Shown here: piece after piece, positions 9,121-17,202 of the stretch | Numbering within the stretch: the stretch's first letter is position 1 | Layout: every line of letters begins with the position of its first letter | Source: Tritrichomonas foetus | Taxonomy: Eukaryota; Parabasalia; Tritrichomonadida; Tritrichomonadidae | Length of the DNA stretch: 22,576 nucleotides | Assembly (NCBI GenBank): GCA_001839685.1 | Contig: MLAK01001187.1 | Location: 2,545-25,120, forward strand | Direction of reading: 5' to 3' | The notes under the pieces: model-generated | Told to the model about the DNA's origin: nothing | The model's input: the letters and a program-made list of their open reading frames with translations, nothing else | Database searches by the model: none | Position numbers and translations under genes: made by a program

Positions 9121-9660
9121 ATGTCAACCTCGAAAACTACGTCAAAGAAAAAAGGCAGCGCATTAAATCAAAGTGAACGAGAAACAAATAAAAAGGTATT
9201 TTTAATATATAACTTAAAACTCGAAGATTTCGAAAACGAAGAACAATATGATGATTTTCTCGAAGAAAGAGAAAACATTATATACAACTTAGTGCACAAC
9301 ATCAATGCAGAGGAAGCCAATAAAACGCTGGAAGCCTTCAAACAGGCCCACTTTCACCTTATCGAAAAACGGAAAGCCGAAAATATTTCGCGAGGCCGAA
9401 ATTTGAATCAAATAAAAACGCTTCCTCTTCTTGGACAAATGAAATACCAAACGAAAGCAAGACAGGCAGACTCAGCAAAGCTTGCAATGATGTCGGTCAG
9501 ATATTCAAATGATAATTTTTTGGCCGATATTGCAAAAAGGCGGGAGGAGTGGACTGAAAAAATGGACGTGCCTTTCGACACTGCTGGTGGGTTGCCAAAC
9601 TCTATGTACATTGAAAAAGTGAAACAGGAGTTGAAAGAAACGCTGTTTATTACATCATAA
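9121..9660 (+). CDS. MAT1/Tfb3-like CAK assembly subunit lacking the RING finger
   Basis: MAT1 joins CDK7 and cyclin H into the CDK-activating kinase and tethers it to TFIIH. The start is the ATG at 9121 (MSTSKTTSKK), giving 179 aa. An earlier in-frame TTG at 9097 is unlikely. Residues about 20-90 match the MAT1 core: VFLIYNLKLEDFENEEQYDD followed by FLEERENIIYNLVHNIN, against the family pattern KVLKIYNKREEDF...YNDFLEEVEEIVFNLTNNV. The end, DTAGGLPNS and then ETLFITS, matches the CDK7/cyclin H-binding tail of MAT1 (DLAGGYTSS...LFW). Human MAT1 is 309 aa with a C3HC4 RING at residues 1-66. This protein has no RING, no cysteine at all, and a shortened middle. It may bind only the kinase and not the TFIIH core. 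The stop is TAA followed by T. Confidence 0.82.
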   Translation: MSTSKTTSKKKGSALNQSERETNKKVFLIYNLKLEDFENEEQYDDFLEERENIIYNLVHNINAEEANKTLEAFKQAHFHLIEKRKAENISRGRNLNQIKTLPLLGQMKYQTKARQADSAKLAMMSVRYSNDNFLADIAKRREEWTEKMDVPFDTAGGLPNSMYIEKVKQELKETLFITS

Positions 9661-9930
9661 TTATTATTTTTATGTTTTAAGTAAATAATATTACATATAC
9701 ACTATGTTTCACCTTTTGCATTCTCTTACCATGCTTTCCCAATGGTTCATGAATAGAAATGAGTGTTTGCTATTATTTATGACTTCGAGTTGGCTTGAAA
9801 GAAGAATGAAGAGATGATCGACCGCACGGAAATGATTTTTAAATGAAGATCAGTAAATTGGCAAATCTGAAGAGTTCAAAAGCAATCATAATATTTTGGA
9901 ATGATGATGTTTTATAAGACCGAAATATAG

Positions 9931-10150
9931 CATCAAAGAAAGAGTGATAACATCAAAGAAATATTAATAACATCAAAGAAAGAGTAATAACATCAAAGAA
10001 AGAGTAATAACATCAAAGAAAGAGTAATAACATCAAAGAAATAGTAATAACATCAAAGAAATAGGAATAACATCAAAGAAATAGGAATAACATCAAAGAA
10101 ATAGGAATAACATCAAAGAAATAGTAATAACATCAAAGAAAGAATGATAG
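9931..10150. repeat. 20-bp tandem repeat, 11 copies
   Basis: The unit is catcaaagaa plus a variable 10-mer, starting at 9931 and every 20 bp to 10131. The variable part goes agagtgataa, atattaataa, agagtaataa (three times), atagtaataa, ataggaataa (three times), atagtaataa, agaatgatag. Identical variants sit side by side, which indicates recent local expansion. Confidence 0.97.
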
Positions 10151-10343
10151 AATTTTCTATAATGTACTTTTTTATTCATTTTTCATCTATTTACACATAA
10201 TATCTGAGGAAATTTGTTTCATATGTCAGGAAAACAGCTCTTCATAAAATAAACCATCATGATATCATGAAGAAGAGTTGCAATAACGAAAAATGGAGTT
10301 ACAAATGCCGACTTAGCTCACATTTGGCTTCAAGTAAACTATT

Positions 10344-10347
<4 letters not shown>

Positions 10348-10409
<62 letters not shown>
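10348..10409. repeat. Homopolymer tract of 62 A
   Basis: The 62 consecutive A residues are uninterrupted. The true length is uncertain because short reads cannot measure such runs. The tract lies 52 bp past the stop of the tetraspanin-like gene, where it reads as poly(T) on that gene's strand. Confidence 0.95.
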
Positions 10410-10411
<2 letters not shown>

Positions 10412-10461
10412 TGAATTAACAATCTCAATTTTTACAAAAAATAATAATAACGAATAAAAAA

Positions 10462-11217
10462 TCATGGCATCTTTTCTTGTACATAATCTGTTGGCTGTTC
10501 TAAAACCGCTGATTTTGTGAGCGTGTCTTCATTTTCGTCTGATGTTTCACTATCGAAGTTCCGATCCACAGGCCTGATCGCTCCCATTAAAACGATAACT
10601 GTGATCAGCCCGATCAATGACAAACACGTAATCAGGACAAGAATAATATTAGCGAAAAATCCAACATTTGCCAAAAGGTGAACATATTGCCTCGCTTCAT
10701 CATTGCAGCCACCATCAACGGTTGTGCATCCTCTTTTCTCTGCCCACTTTTTGATAGCATCTGGAATGACTCCTCCATTCAAAATTTCGATGAATGAAGC
10801 AACAATTAAATTTTCTTCTTTCGTTGACGAATATTTGATTGAAAAAATTAAAAGAACGATTGTTCCGATCATTGATCCAATAGTCATCAAGAAAAGTGTT
10901 AACTGAATGACTTTCCGAGCACCATTGAAATACAAACTATATCCCAGGTAACCAAAAATGAAAAAGAAGCCGAAACATAGCGACAGCAGAGAAATTGAAA
11001 AATCTCGTAATTTTTTCCCGTGATAAAGAAGCAAAAATACGTCATTATTCAATAAGCTTGCGAGTACCGAATTAAAAATACCTGTTAGTAAGTACGATAA
11101 GAAAACCAAAATGAAAAATGTTTTGAAGCTGACGAATAATGCTTGCAATTTCGTGGCGAGGTAAGTTCCAAGACTCATTTGAATATTGCGATTAACTTTT
11201 ATCAAATTGTATTTCAT
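10462..11217 (-). CDS. Tetraspanin-like four-helix membrane protein
   Basis: The 251-aa protein has four hydrophobic segments in tetraspanin order: about 33-56, 74-97, 103-127 and 185-212. A short first loop (57-73), tight spacing between helices 2 and 3, and a larger extracellular loop (128-184) before helix 4 all fit the family. The large loop is short and has only two cysteines, Cys164 and Cys171 (GCTTVDGGC); the canonical CCG motif is absent. The C-terminal tail (213-251) is acidic and probably cytoplasmic, with a possible YxxPhi-like sorting site (DYVQEKMP at the end, weak). Trichomonads have a tetraspanin family of surface and vesicle proteins. ATG at 11217 is the first start; Met14 is an alternative. 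The stop is TGA. A generic four-TM protein remains possible. Confidence 0.72.
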   Translation of the reverse strand: MKYNLIKVNRNIQMSLGTYLATKLQALFVSFKTFFILVFLSYLLTGIFNSVLASLLNNDVFLLLYHGKKLRDFSISLLSLCFGFFFIFGYLGYSLYFNGARKVIQLTLFLMTIGSMIGTIVLLIFSIKYSSTKEENLIVASFIEILNGGVIPDAIKKWAEKRGCTTVDGGCNDEARQYVHLLANVGFFANIILVLITCLSLIGLITVIVLMGAIRPVDRNFDSETSDENEDTLTKSAVLEQPTDYVQEKMP

Positions 11218-11996
11218 TGAATTTTTCTATCACATCTTTGAATTATTAATTAATTTTCATTACTTTACATTGAATCATCATAACATTCACAAATATGATA
11301 TCACTTTTTCTATATGATTTATGGAAGTGTTTGTGTATTTTACATCGAAATTGTGTAATAACTTTGTTTTTTCTTTTTTCAATACCCATTTTTCTTTCAA
11401 AAGAAAAGATGATAAAAGATCGCTTTTGTAAAAAGTTGAAAATATGAATTAATATTAACTTTATGTGTATATTTATTGATCTTTTGTGTTTAAATAATTC
11501 TATTTAATATAAAAATAGATTTTATTTATATTTTAATCACTTATTTAGCAGGATATTTTTATTTTAAAATACAAAGAATGTGGATAATTTTTTTACGTCT
11601 TTCAAAGACAGTAATAGAAATGATCGATAGATTCTCAAAATCGAATATCGGGCAAAATGAATATGACCAAAAGTAAAATGATCAGTTTTTCATACTCTTT
11701 ATGTTTATTGAGGAAAATAAATTTTCCTGGAATATATCAAAAATAATCGTCAGTTGAAGGAATCTATATATCTATGCCTAATGGTAAGCCAGCCTAATGT
11801 TGTATACCAAATTTTCATATGGAATTCTCAGTATTCGCATACATATATATGAATGTCTATATTTTTCAATATTTTCTTTCAATGAAGGGTTTAAACTAAT
11901 TTATTACGTGAGAATATTCAATATTTTCTTTCAATTGATGGTTTATGACCACATGAAAATTCACCCATAAATTTTGATTGACTTCATTTTCACTAA
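11218..11996. other. AT-rich intergenic region with a direct duplication
   Basis: No gene is visible in this 780-bp stretch. The only structure I see is a direct repeat: ttcaatattttctttcaat at 11865 and again at 11917. The match extends about 29 bp with a few mismatches to ggttta, with start points 52 bp apart. Confidence 0.5.
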
Positions 11997-12380
11997 ACGA
12001 CTCGTATCAAACACACATCCTATAAATCTACCAATGGTAAGATTCCATGTGAGTCACTCGATGTCAAGGCCGCAAAAAAGGCTTCCAGCAAATTCATCGA
12101 TTTTCACATCGCCCATAGACTGGCACAGATTCAAAACAAGAACATTTAAGTCAATAGTAAAGAAGTTGTTTGTTCGTGATGACAGAATAATCATCTTCAA
12201 ATTTCCTTTCCAGATACACGTTCGTGAAATCACAGACTTCATTTCGATGATGATCCTAGTTTTCAATCACCTTCTAGCACACACTTGCAGGAATAATCAG
12301 AAGTTTCACACAGTCAGCTTTTTCGAAAGCAAAACTAAATGCCATTCAAGAAAGGGGCTTTACTATCACAATCTGAGGTG
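11997..12380 (+). pseudogene. Decayed histone H3 pseudogene
   Basis: Read in shifting frames, the stretch follows histone H3 from end to end. Frame 1 (11997-12149) begins with ACG where H3 has its ATG, then reads R-I-K-H-T-S-Y-K-S-T-N-G-K-I-P, against ARTKQTARKSTGGKAP, and DVKAAKKAS against ATKAARKSA. It ends in TAA. The next frame gives KFPFQIHVREI (12199-12231) against KLPFQRLVREI. The first frame returns with FQSPSSTHLQE (12261-12293) against FQSSAVMALQE, followed by TAA. A further shift gives VSFFES..KC against VGLFED..LC, then IQERGFTI against IHAKRVTI. The span is 384 bp against 408 for an intact gene, with about four net frame changes, at least two stops and a lost start. It cannot make a functional histone. 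A partial 135-codon open frame crosses it by chance. Confidence 0.85.
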
Positions 12381-13256
12381 AACATAACTCACTAGTTGTA
12401 GATATTTGTTTTATAATCATTAAAACTGTTCATATATCTTTTTTAAATAAAACCGATTGTTTTTTGCTCATGACAATTCATAGGAATTATTGGAAGATGC
12501 TTTCATCAAATTATTTTTCGCTATACCATGAAATCATGAGGGATTATTAATTAACTCATTGTAAAAATTAAATTTTATAATAAAAATTTAAAAAGTGTGA
12601 AATCGATTTCAAATTTTCACCCAAATTTTGATTCTCAATACAATAGGCAGTATTTAATAGTCACTATTTTCAAGGACACAATTTCGAAAGGAAAAGTATG
12701 GACGGTTTCTTTTCTAATGAATTATTATTTTCTTAGCTTATCAGGGGTTTAATCACATTATGATTAACATAAAATCTTTTCTTTGAAAATTATTCATTCA
12801 AATATAAAATCAATGCAGATTATTCGCTTCATTATAACATTCTTTTTAACAGTGAAACATATGCCAACATCACACACCCATTAGAAATACATAAATGTAG
12901 TTTGAACCTATAAAACAATAAAGTTTCAAATCGTTTGAATTAAATGTATCCCATATGTTTTCATCTATTGACAAGATAATTCTAGATTTATTGTTGCTAT
13001 TTGGCAAATAACTAAGCTATAGTTGGTAGTTTGAGTTGGGATAACTATCAATATCTTACCAAGTAAGTTGTCAAATGAAGTGCTTTTCCAACGTTTTTTT
13101 TCTCCTTCTTGATGGCAATCATTTGATGCTCTTTGAGTTTGAATACCTATATTCTATTAAAGTTTAGAAAAAGTTATCAAATTGAATTCCTCTCTATTTC
13201 GAAGCAATTATAATTTCACATAACATATCATCATCATTCAATTCTTCGATTTTCAA
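12381..13256. other. Intergenic region, promoter of the MIR-domain gene at its right end
   Basis: This 876-bp AT-rich stretch has no recognisable gene or RNA. Near the right end, TCACA (from 13216) and TCATT (13234-13238) match the trichomonad Inr consensus TCA(+1)YW. The second sits 19 nt before the ATG at 13257, a typical distance. Confidence 0.5.
13234..13238 (+). promoter_or_regulatory. Candidate initiator (Inr) motif
   Basis: TCATT matches TCA(+1)YW. The A at 13236 would be +1, giving a 21-nt leader before ATG 13257, within the short leader range known for trichomonads. The motif is short, so support is only positional. Confidence 0.4.
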
Positions 13257-13850
13257 ATGTTTCTATTTCATCTTTTTAATTTAATAACAGCCCGCCCAGT
13301 CACATACGGATCAGCAGTGCAACTTAAAGGCCTTTTTACCAAAAACAGAATCACGATAATGATTAATCCAGAAAATTCGCTTCCATTATTATTTACATCC
13401 AGACCGCCATACAAAGATGGATGGTATTGGGTTGTCGAACCAGCAAACGAATCCTTGGAGGTGATGAGGAAGCCAGTAGGTTGCGGCGATTTTATCACTC
13501 TCCATAATCCGCTTTTATCTTTCTTTGTATCCGTCCACGATGAAGAATATATCGCTCCAACGAAGTTCGCAGTTGATGACGGTGCTAGCCAGTGGCAAGT
13601 CATCTGCGATAAAAAATATGATAATTGGGAGGCAGACGACGGCGTTCAATTTTACAATGAAGCTAACAAGTGCTTCCTTCATTCTGCTTTTGAACAAATT
13701 CCTTTCCATGAAGATGAAGTTCAATTTTATTATTTGAACTGCACAAAAAGTTCAAAGCATACCCACTGGAGAGCCGCTGAAGGAATCTACCTCAATGATG
13801 AGCCTGTGTCTGAAATGTATACAAAATCACCAAAAGGTAACGAATTATAA
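13257..13850 (+). CDS. SDF2-like MIR-domain protein of the ER lumen
   Basis: The 197-aa protein starts with a short hydrophobic leader (MFLFHLFNLITA), probably a signal peptide, then VTYGSAVQLKG, which matches the VTCGS..KL start of SDF2. Three MIR repeats follow at about 14-70, 75-128 and 130-185. The landmark tryptophans are present: WYWVVEP (56-62), QWQVICDKKYDNWEADDGVQ (112-131) and HWRAAEGIYL (170-179). The last matches SDF2's WKAMEGIF closely. SDF2 proteins work in the ER with Hsp40/BiP partners in glycoprotein quality control and share MIR domains with protein O-mannosyltransferases. The C-terminus is KGNEL, which may be a weak K/HDEL-like retrieval signal. The signal peptide is short but the ATG is the only sensible start. 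Confidence 0.87.
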   Translation: MFLFHLFNLITARPVTYGSAVQLKGLFTKNRITIMINPENSLPLLFTSRPPYKDGWYWVVEPANESLEVMRKPVGCGDFITLHNPLLSFFVSVHDEEYIAPTKFAVDDGASQWQVICDKKYDNWEADDGVQFYNEANKCFLHSAFEQIPFHEDEVQFYYLNCTKSSKHTHWRAAEGIYLNDEPVSEMYTKSPKGNEL

Positions 13851-14499
13851 TTATTTTCTAAAATAAATACTATTGAAACATTTTTTTTTTCCATTTCATA
13901 ATGTTGTGAAAATATCAATCCATAGTCCTGGGTTAAAATCCACATTGAAACAAACAACCCTTTGGAAATTAATTTTCATCAACAAAAAGCATCATCAAGA
14001 AAACATCAAACATCATCGATTTTGCCTCATATTTTGGTGAGTCCGATGATTCATTTATTTAAAGGGGTTTTTGATGAGAGCTCCCAAGTGTGAGTTTGAT
14101 ATAACGGTTAGTTCTTTATTGTTCACTTCCATGTTCAAACTGTCCAGTCAACAGCTTGCCCTGCCGGTGAAGTGAATGTGACTAAGTGATTTTACTGACC
14201 ATGTTGAATTTTATTTGGGATATTGTAGAGATATATCATGTCCTATTCTAACTCTTATTATGATTCTACACAATTGTCCACAATTCTTGATTTATCAATT
14301 TTCACAGATTCAGAACAATTCAACATTTTCGCAACACTAAATTAACCTAAAGATTATAAATGACTTTTAATGAATCATTGATGATTTTCTATTCACCAAA
14401 ATATGAATCAAGATTTGATGTTCATCAATTGAATATAATAGGTCAATTTCCAAAAAAATTAACAAGGTTTGTTTGATTCCCTCAGAAGAAAGATTTTAC
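13851..14499. other. Intergenic region
   Basis: No gene is visible. A less AT-rich patch at about 14060-14200 includes TGATGA (in tttttgatgagagc) and, about 130 bp on, CTGA, which together recall C and D boxes of a snoRNA. The spacing is large and no terminal stem is evident, so I do not call an RNA. Confidence 0.45.
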
Positions 14500-16485
14500 A
14501 TGAATTCATCAATAAAAACGACAAATTTTAATATAGCTGTATGTGGAATCCAAGGAATCGGGAAAACAACACTTTTAGAAAAAGCTGCCAAACTAATTTC
14601 TCGCGCTGCTAACAATGATGACAATGTCGATAAATATTCAATTCCAATCCCTGAATCCAATTGCATATTCCACGAAATGGATTTCACTCGTACTTCAAAT
14701 CCCAAAGATTTCGACGAAACTTGGGACCAATATGAAATTCCCAATTATTCTTACGTGATTTATATTTTATCGAGGGACATCAGCGCATCCATTGAACACG
14801 CAGTTATGTTTTCTAAAAAAGCTCAATCGGCAAATATACCAATTTATTATATCGAAAATATTAAAAACCCAAATTCCACGAAAAAATTAAGCGAAGATCT
14901 CGAATCCATTCTAGGAAATAGAATCATACCATGCAAAGGACTTAAAAACAAACCTCACAAAGTTTTCCGTATGTTTTTATTTATCCAAGAAGTGTATTTG
15001 GCGGATTCACGTTCTCTTGATTTAAATGCTGACTTTCCATCACGTGATATCCAGAATTTAGTTGCAACATCAGAAAATAACTACACATATATCTTGACAC
15101 GAAGTTCACTTTTGATGCGAACACCAAAAGATTCAGAGAATATAAGCTGTTTTCCTTTTTCAGATGATTTTATTTTCCATCGTCCTGTTTCACTCATTAC
15201 AAATTGTGATGGTACCAAATTGATTCTTGCAACGCATTTTAACATTTTCTTAATTGATAAAGAGCGAGCGGAATTTGATCCGAAAGATCTTTTCCCTGGC
15301 ATTAAACCAATCAAGCCATTTGAAATAGATTTATTAACACCAAGAGATTCTGAATTTCTTGACATTCAATTTTGTCCTGGTTTCCCAGACGCTTTTGCTG
15401 TAGCTTTTAAGAACCAAATTCATCTTTGGCGAATTCATGAAACAACACTTGAAAGAATTTTTATTCATTCCATTTCGAGTGATGAAAGAATCAAAGTTTT
15501 TCGTTTTCAGCCTTTCTTCCAAAATATGTCTTTAACCATGTTCATGAATTTGTACTATTTGACAAAAAACAATGTGCTCATTTGTGTTCCTTCACTTTTT
15601 TGGCCAGAAAAAGGAGCCAAACCATCACATGAAGTTAAGTTACAAACAGTCAACCAAGTTAAACCAACTGAAGGCTTAATTTTAGAATATCAAGATAAAT
15701 TGTATCAATTCCATGGATTCGAGGCCCCAACCCAAATCCAAATTCTATCCAACATGACTGCAAAAGATTTCGCTGTATTATCGTTTGATTTCTTCAATAA
15801 AGACATTGTTTTCTATACAAAAGGAACTGACAGTGTGTTCCAACACTTTAGATTTGAACGACAAAGAAATTATGCCAATGGAATATATTTAACACCAGTT
15901 GTAGAACCTGATAATATCAAGAATCAGCTCAAAACTTTAAGTTTTAATTCATTTCAAAGAGCCGGATCGCTTTATGCGAAAATGAGCAATGGGCTCTACG
16001 GGTTTTATCAAGATGATAAGAGGATGTTTGTTCATTTTGATGTAGAATCACTAAATATAGTTGGGTTTGGTGGTAAGAAGCGATTTTGTATCATTGCACC
16101 AGGTCATTTCGTGAATTTAACATACAGATTTACAAAAGTAAATCCAATGGCCCCCTACGACCAAACCAAAATTACCACACTAGAAATCGAGAAAGAACGG
16201 TCAATACTTCAAGCACAATTTAATGAATTTAAGAAAGATGATGATAAACGGAAACAGATTTTGGAAGAAGCTCTACAAATTCAACTGGAAGCTGAAAATA
16301 CCGGAAAGAAAGCTCGAGAAATTTTAGGGTTAGCTCAAGATGTTCAGAAACAACTTGAACAACTTCAAGAAAAAGCTAAAGGAATTTTAACTTCGATTTT
16401 AATGAAGCGACCGATTCAATCAGGTGAAGAAAATACATTCTCGCTTGCTTTAGAAGTAGAAGATGCCAATATTTCTCCCCTATAA
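14500..16485 (+). CDS. P-loop / putative beta-propeller / coiled-coil protein
   Basis: From the ATG at 14500 the protein has 661 aa. An upstream in-frame TTG at 14473 is not a credible start. Residues 11-170 look like a degenerate small-GTPase-type P-loop domain. There is a clear Walker A (GIQGIGKTT, 16-24), beta-strand-like VIYILSRD, and PIYYIENIKN where GTPases carry NKxD, with RIIPCKGL near the G5 position. DxxG and NKxD are not conserved, so GTP specificity is doubtful. Residues about 180-560 are rich in short beta-strand patterns with hydrophobic pairs (for example AVAFKNQIHLWRI), compatible with a beta-propeller. Residues about 570-640 form a charged coiled coil. Propeller plus C-terminal coiled coil recalls Nup88-type nucleoporins, but those have no P-loop domain. 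No family is recognised with confidence. Confidence 0.8.
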   Translation: MNSSIKTTNFNIAVCGIQGIGKTTLLEKAAKLISRAANNDDNVDKYSIPIPESNCIFHEMDFTRTSNPKDFDETWDQYEIPNYSYVIYILSRDISASIEHAVMFSKKAQSANIPIYYIENIKNPNSTKKLSEDLESILGNRIIPCKGLKNKPHKVFRMFLFIQEVYLADSRSLDLNADFPSRDIQNLVATSENNYTYILTRSSLLMRTPKDSENISCFPFSDDFIFHRPVSLITNCDGTKLILATHFNIFLIDKERAEFDPKDLFPGIKPIKPFEIDLLTPRDSEFLDIQFCPGFPDAFAVAFKNQIHLWRIHETTLERIFIHSISSDERIKVFRFQPFFQNMSLTMFMNLYYLTKNNVLICVPSLFWPEKGAKPSHEVKLQTVNQVKPTEGLILEYQDKLYQFHGFEAPTQIQILSNMTAKDFAVLSFDFFNKDIVFYTKGTDSVFQHFRFERQRNYANGIYLTPVVEPDNIKNQLKTLSFNSFQRAGSLYAKMSNGLYGFYQDDKRMFVHFDVESLNIVGFGGKKRFCIIAPGHFVNLTYRFTKVNPMAPYDQTKITTLEIEKERSILQAQFNEFKKDDDKRKQILEEALQIQLEAENTGKKAREILGLAQDVQKQLEQLQEKAKGILTSILMKRPIQSGEENTFSLALEVEDANISPL

Positions 16486-16560
16486 GAAATGTAATACATT
16501 CTGCATTATATAGATATATTTATTTAAATATTATTATTATCTCTTGCTAGTTTTATTTAT

Positions 16561-16887
16561 TATACTTATATATTTGATTATACTTATATATTTGATTATA
16601 CTTATATATTTGATTATACTTATATATTTAATTATACTTATATATTTGATTATACTTATATATTTGATTATACTTATATATTTGATTATACTTATATATT
16701 TGATTATACTTATATATTTGATTATACTTATATATTTGATTATACTTATATATTTGATTATACTTATATATTTGATTATACTTATATNCTGTCTCTTATA
16801 CACATCTAGATGTGTATAAGAGACAGCTTATATATTTGATTATACTTATATATTTGATTATACTTATATATTTGATTATACTTATAT
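16561..16887. repeat. 18-bp tandem repeat, about 16 copies, interrupted by adapter
   Basis: The unit tatacttatatatttgat runs from 16561 to 16787, then continues after a 38-bp insert from 16827 to about 16887. One unit carries taattat in place of tgattat. Translated, it gives open frames of IILIYL and its minus-strand counterpart, which are artefacts. The copy number is unreliable because the array is broken by an N (16788) and foreign adapter sequence. Confidence 0.95.
16789..16826. other. Nextera mate-pair junction adapter (artefact)
   Basis: CTGTCTCTTATACACATCT (16789-16807) is the 19-bp Tn5 mosaic end used in Nextera libraries, followed at once by its reverse complement (16808-16826). This head-to-head pair is exactly the Nextera mate-pair circularisation junction. 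It follows an N and sits in the middle of a simple repeat, so it comes from an untrimmed read used to close a gap. It is not a biological transposon. Confidence 0.97.
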
Positions 16888-17202
16888 GTTTATTCATTCA
16901 TTAAAAATATTTAGATGAACTCAGATCAAATATATCTATAAACAACACTTCCATACACAACAATTTCATGAACAGCAAATTCATGAATGTTTTTCGTCTC
17001 ATGAGAAAGACCGCATTAGGATACAAAAACAAAACATGAGATATTCATAAGAAAAGAATAGAAGAAATATTTATCGATAATATAAAAAAATAAATAACAT
17101 GATCAGACAAAAATAATATAACATATCCCGCTTGTACACGATATATTTAAAATATCATCACAAGATATGGTAATATGCTGTGGAAACAAAAATGAGTTGA
17201 AG
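16888..17202. other. Intergenic spacer, tail to tail
   Basis: This AT-rich spacer lies between the repeat array and the stop of the Myb gene on the minus strand. I see no gene, RNA or strong hairpin in it. Confidence 0.5.

Larger units (their letters stand above)
9661..10461. other. Intergenic region with tandem repeat and poly(A) tract
   Basis: No gene is visible. The region carries the 20-bp repeat array (9931-10150), a perfect 14-bp palindrome tcatgatatcatga (10257-10270) flanked by partly complementary ctcttcat/atgaagaag arms, and the A62 tract (10348-10409). A short tRNA-like TTAGCTCA motif lies just before the A tract but has no supporting cloverleaf. Confidence 0.5.

Noticed and set aside
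10303..10347. tRNA-like start (GCCGACTTAGCTCA) before the poly(A) tract
   Set aside because: No anticodon arm, T arm or matching acceptor stem follows, so a tRNA or tRNA-derived SINE cannot be supported.
11974..12381. A 135-codon plus-strand open frame
   Set aside because: It has no good start and is a chance frame through the decayed histone H3 copy; H3 similarity jumps between this frame and another.
14060..14200. Possible C/D-box snoRNA (TGATGA ... CTGA)
   Set aside because: The boxes are about 130 bp apart with no terminal stem, which fits chance better.
16537..16819. Open frames on both strands with hydrophobic hexapeptide repeats
   Set aside because: They are translations of an 18-bp tandem repeat, run into adapter sequence and contain an N.
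16789..16826. A perfect inverted repeat that could pass for transposon ends
   Set aside because: It is identical to the artificial Tn5 mosaic-end junction of Nextera mate-pair libraries, so it is contamination.
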